Shown here: one piece after another, positions 5,758-7,458 of the stretch
How the letters are laid out: each line of letters begins with the position of its first letter
Numbering within the stretch: the first letter of the stretch is position 1
Assembly (NCBI GenBank): GCA_028865585.1
Contig: JAGWJU010000055.1
Coordinates: 1 to 7,458, forward strand
Origin: Elusimicrobiota bacterium
GTDB taxonomy: Bacteria > Elusimicrobiota > Elusimicrobia > UBA1565 > UBA9628
Direction: 5' to 3'
Length of the DNA stretch: 7,458 bases
The notes under the pieces: model-generated
What the model was told of the DNA's origin: nothing
Databases searched by the model: none
Seen by the model: only the letters and a program-made list of their open reading frames with translations
Made by a program: the position numbers and the translations under genes

Positions 5758-7458
5758 GGCGTTTGAGCGCCGTTTTCGGCCTGTCTTGCGCCCTCGTGGC
5801 CGTCGGAACGTTTTCGGCCCGCGCCTACGACACCATCCATTTCCTGCCGCCCATGCCGCTCAAGGACGCACGCTGGCCGGTCGCTCTGGCTGCGGGCTCG
5901 GGCCGCTTCTACGTGGCCGACCGCAAGAAAGACCGGGTGGAGATTTATTCCCTCTCCGACGGCAAGCTTCTGGGAGCGACGGCCGGCCGCGGCGCGGAGA
6001 GCCTCGATTCTCCCGAGGGCCTCGCGGTCGGACCGGACGGGCGCGTCTACGTGGCCGACACCGGCAATGACCGCATCGTCGTGCTGGATCAGGATGGGGG
6101 TTTTTTAAGCGCCTTCGGCTCCGAGGGTTCGGGCCCGGGGCGCCTCGACAAACCCGAGGGCGTGGCGGTGGGCCAAGACGGCCGGGTCTACGTGGCCGAC
6201 ACGGGCAACGACCGCGTCCAGGTCTTTACGCAGGACGGCATCCTGCTCTTCCGGTTCGGGCGTTCCGGCAAGCTGCCGGGTGAATTCCGCGAGCCGGCCA
6301 AGATCCAGGTCGACGCGGCGGACAACGTCTACGTGCTCGACCCCGACGCCGAGCGCGTCGATAAGTTCGACAACAAGGCCCGGTTCGTCCGATCCTTTGC
6401 CGTCGCCGGGCGCGACTTTGTCCTGGATCCCTACGGCTTTTCTTACGTGCTTAACGCGGACGACGCGAAGGTGAGCGAGGTCGACCCCGACGGCTCGGTT
6501 CTGGGCGTCTTCGGCACCTGGGGCCGCGGCGCGGGCGAGTTCCGCGATCCTCAGGCCGTGGCGCTGGGGCCCGGCGGGCGCATCCTCGTCTTGGACAGCG
6601 AGAACAATCGCGTGCAGGAGGTGGATCTCACCAACAGCTTGAAGACCGCGCCCATCTCCCCGGATTTGGAGACCAAAATTTTCATCGCGGCCTCCACGCG
6701 GAGCTGGAGCGTCTCCGCCGGCGCCCTGGCCGCGGACGGCGGAGACCTCTACGCCTACCTGCCCGAGAAAGGACGATTCGTCGCCTTGTCTTCGGGAACC
6801 CTTCCTCGGGTCTTCGGCGCGGGACGCGGCAGCGGCCGGGGCCAGACCAAAGGCGCCGAGGGCTTTTCCGCGAGCGCGCTTGGCTTCTATGTCTCCGACA
6901 CCGGCAATGATCGCGTCGAGGCGTTCGATTCCTCGGGCGCGTGGAAGGCGGACTTCGGCGGAGGCCGCGGCCTTTTCGGCTTCATGGGCCGCTCCAAGGA
7001 GGGCCGCGTGGACTCTCCGCGCGGCGTCGCGGTCAACCCCCAGGGCACGGTTTATGTGGCCGACGCGGGCAACCACCGCGTCGAGGCCTTTAGTCCGGAC
7101 GGGACTTTTTTGTTCACCATCGGCCCGCAGCTCACGCTTCAGGGCAGCACGCAGACGTTCACGCTGGAGGAGCCCGTGGCCGTGGTCTGGGATAAGGAAG
7201 GCTTCGTCTACTTCATCGACCGGGGCCTGGACAAGATATTCAAGTGCGAGCCCTCGGGAGCGCTGGTGGCCGCCTGGGGCGCGCCCGGCGACGCGCCGGG
7301 CGATTTCGAGAAGCCCGAGGCCTTGGCTTTCGACGGGCGCGACTACCTCTACGCTTTGGACGGCGAGTTAAAGCGCGTCTCGGTCTACGGCAAGGACGGC
7401 GGGTGGAGGACGGACTTGTTCTCACCCGGGGAAGGGACGGGAGAGCTTTCCGAGCCCA
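5754..7458 (+). CDS. exported NHL-repeat beta-propeller protein (partial, C-terminus beyond right edge)
   Basis: The frame is open for 568 codons to the window edge. Residues 1-24 are a signal peptide (MRRLSAVFGLSCALVAVG, then SARA before YD), so it should act outside the cytoplasm. The rest is a chain of about eleven NHL-type blades, each ending in a pattern such as VYVADTGNDRVQVF followed by DG and a short FG turn. Blades 2 and 3 (about 83-124 and 130-169) are almost copies; others, such as 5 and 7, are worn. NHL propellers usually bind proteins, glycans or RNA, or carry an enzyme pocket; no catalytic residues can be named here. Its ATG overlaps the gatB stop (ATGA, 5754-5757) with AAGGAAG about eleven bases upstream. 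It is therefore in the gat operon, though its role is unlikely to be in tRNA amidation. The Cys at residue 12 is not in a lipobox. No stop is seen, so more blades or another domain may follow. Confidence 0.93.
   Translation, partial: MRRLSAVFGLSCALVAVGTFSARAYDTIHFLPPMPLKDARWPVALAAGSGRFYVADRKKDRVEIYSLSDGKLLGATAGRGAESLDSPEGLAVGPDGRVYVADTGNDRIVVLDQDGGFLSAFGSEGSGPGRLDKPEGVAVGQDGRVYVADTGNDRVQVFTQDGILLFRFGRSGKLPGEFREPAKIQVDAADNVYVLDPDAERVDKFDNKARFVRSFAVAGRDFVLDPYGFSYVLNADDAKVSEVDPDGSVLGVFGTWGRGAGEFRDPQAVALGPGGRILVLDSENNRVQEVDLTNSLKTAPISPDLETKIFIAASTRSWSVSAGALAADGGDLYAYLPEKGRFVALSSGTLPRVFGAGRGSGRGQTKGAEGFSASALGFYVSDTGNDRVEAFDSSGAWKADFGGGRGLFGFMGRSKEGRVDSPRGVAVNPQGTVYVADAGNHRVEAFSPDGTFLFTIGPQLTLQGSTQTFTLEEPVAVVWDKEGFVYFIDRGLDKIFKCEPSGALVAAWGAPGDAPGDFEKPEALAFDGRDYLYALDGELKRVSVYGKDGGWRTDLFSPGEGTGELSEP
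5874..7421 (+). repeat. eleven tandem NHL-type blade repeats in the propeller gene
   Basis: Approximate blade starts in the protein are residues 41, 83, 130, 178, 219, 261, 316, 367, 418, 470 and 518; each blade is about 40-50 residues. The best-kept core reads VYVADTGNDRV or close to it in blades 2, 3, 8 and 9. At DNA level the strongest repeat is GTCTACGTGGCCGACAC at 6045-6061 and again at 6186-6202. A longer non-blade linker (about 291-315) separates blade 6 from blade 7, which suggests two six-bladed propellers, the second completed beyond the edge. Confidence 0.75.

Noticed and set aside
5754..5830. Lipoprotein signal in the NHL protein (Cys12) or the DUF5666-like protein (Cys13)
   Set aside because: The residues before each Cys (GLS and GLL) do not fit the lipobox well, the Cys lies in the middle of the hydrophobic core, and an ordinary signal-peptidase I site follows.
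5280..5840. Minus-strand open frame of 186 codons opposite gatB
   Set aside because: It is antisense to conserved GatB C-terminal coding sequence; its product shows no recognisable motif.
6045..7070. Repeated DNA in the NHL gene as a possible CRISPR or tandem DNA repeat
   Set aside because: The repeats stay in frame, vary at third codon positions and encode beta-propeller blades, so they are protein repeats.
6105..7076. Long minus-strand open frame (323 codons) opposite the NHL gene
   Set aside because: It is a mirror of the codon bias and repeats of the NHL gene: Arg/Ala/His-rich with no domain or ribosome site. The plus strand encodes a clear propeller.

Overview
The window is GC-rich bacterial DNA with close-packed genes. 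It looks like an ordinary chromosomal stretch: I see no rRNA, tRNA, CRISPR array, transposase, integrase or phage gene. The organism makes Gln-tRNA and/or Asn-tRNA by the indirect route (it has gatCAB), and it exports several proteins with Sec-type signal peptides. Secreted low-complexity Ala/Pro/Ser proteins with a start like that of the 1..833 gene, together with NHL-propeller proteins, remind me of Elusimicrobiota-like or other Gram-negative environmental lineages. That is an impression from memory, not a demonstrated placement.

Layout. (1) Positions 1-833, minus strand: the 5' part of a gene for an exported protein with a long disordered Ala/Pro/Ser region; it runs off the left edge. (2) 834-1030: divergent intergenic region with a cluster of mutually complementary GGCCCA/TGGGC elements, a consensus TATAAT box and a strong Shine-Dalgarno sequence. 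(3) 1031-1471, plus strand: a small exported DUF5666-like protein with Lys/Ala/His-rich tails. (4) 1492-1532: a strong, probably bidirectional terminator shared with (5) 1490-2041, minus strand, a DUF2127-type membrane protein whose last codons and stop lie inside the terminator. (6) 2042-2142: a short divergent control region with an extended -10 box facing gatC and a perfect 10-bp inverted repeat. (7) 2143-7458, plus strand: a tightly coupled operon, gatC-gatA-Nudix-gatB-NHL protein, in which every junction is a 1- or 4-base stop/start overlap. The last gene is cut by the right edge.

The core of the operon is the GatCAB amidotransferase: GatA releases ammonia from glutamine, GatB activates and amidates the misacylated tRNA, and GatC holds the two together. 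All expected catalytic motifs are present. The unusual aspects are a Nudix hydrolase of the Ap4A-hydrolase type embedded between gatA and gatB, and an exported beta-propeller protein translationally coupled behind gatB. I found no convincing new defence or mobile system. The most interesting observations are the Nudix-in-gat arrangement, the terminator that doubles as coding sequence, the possible leaderless starts of the two minus-strand genes, and the attenuator-like repeat cluster at 878-929.
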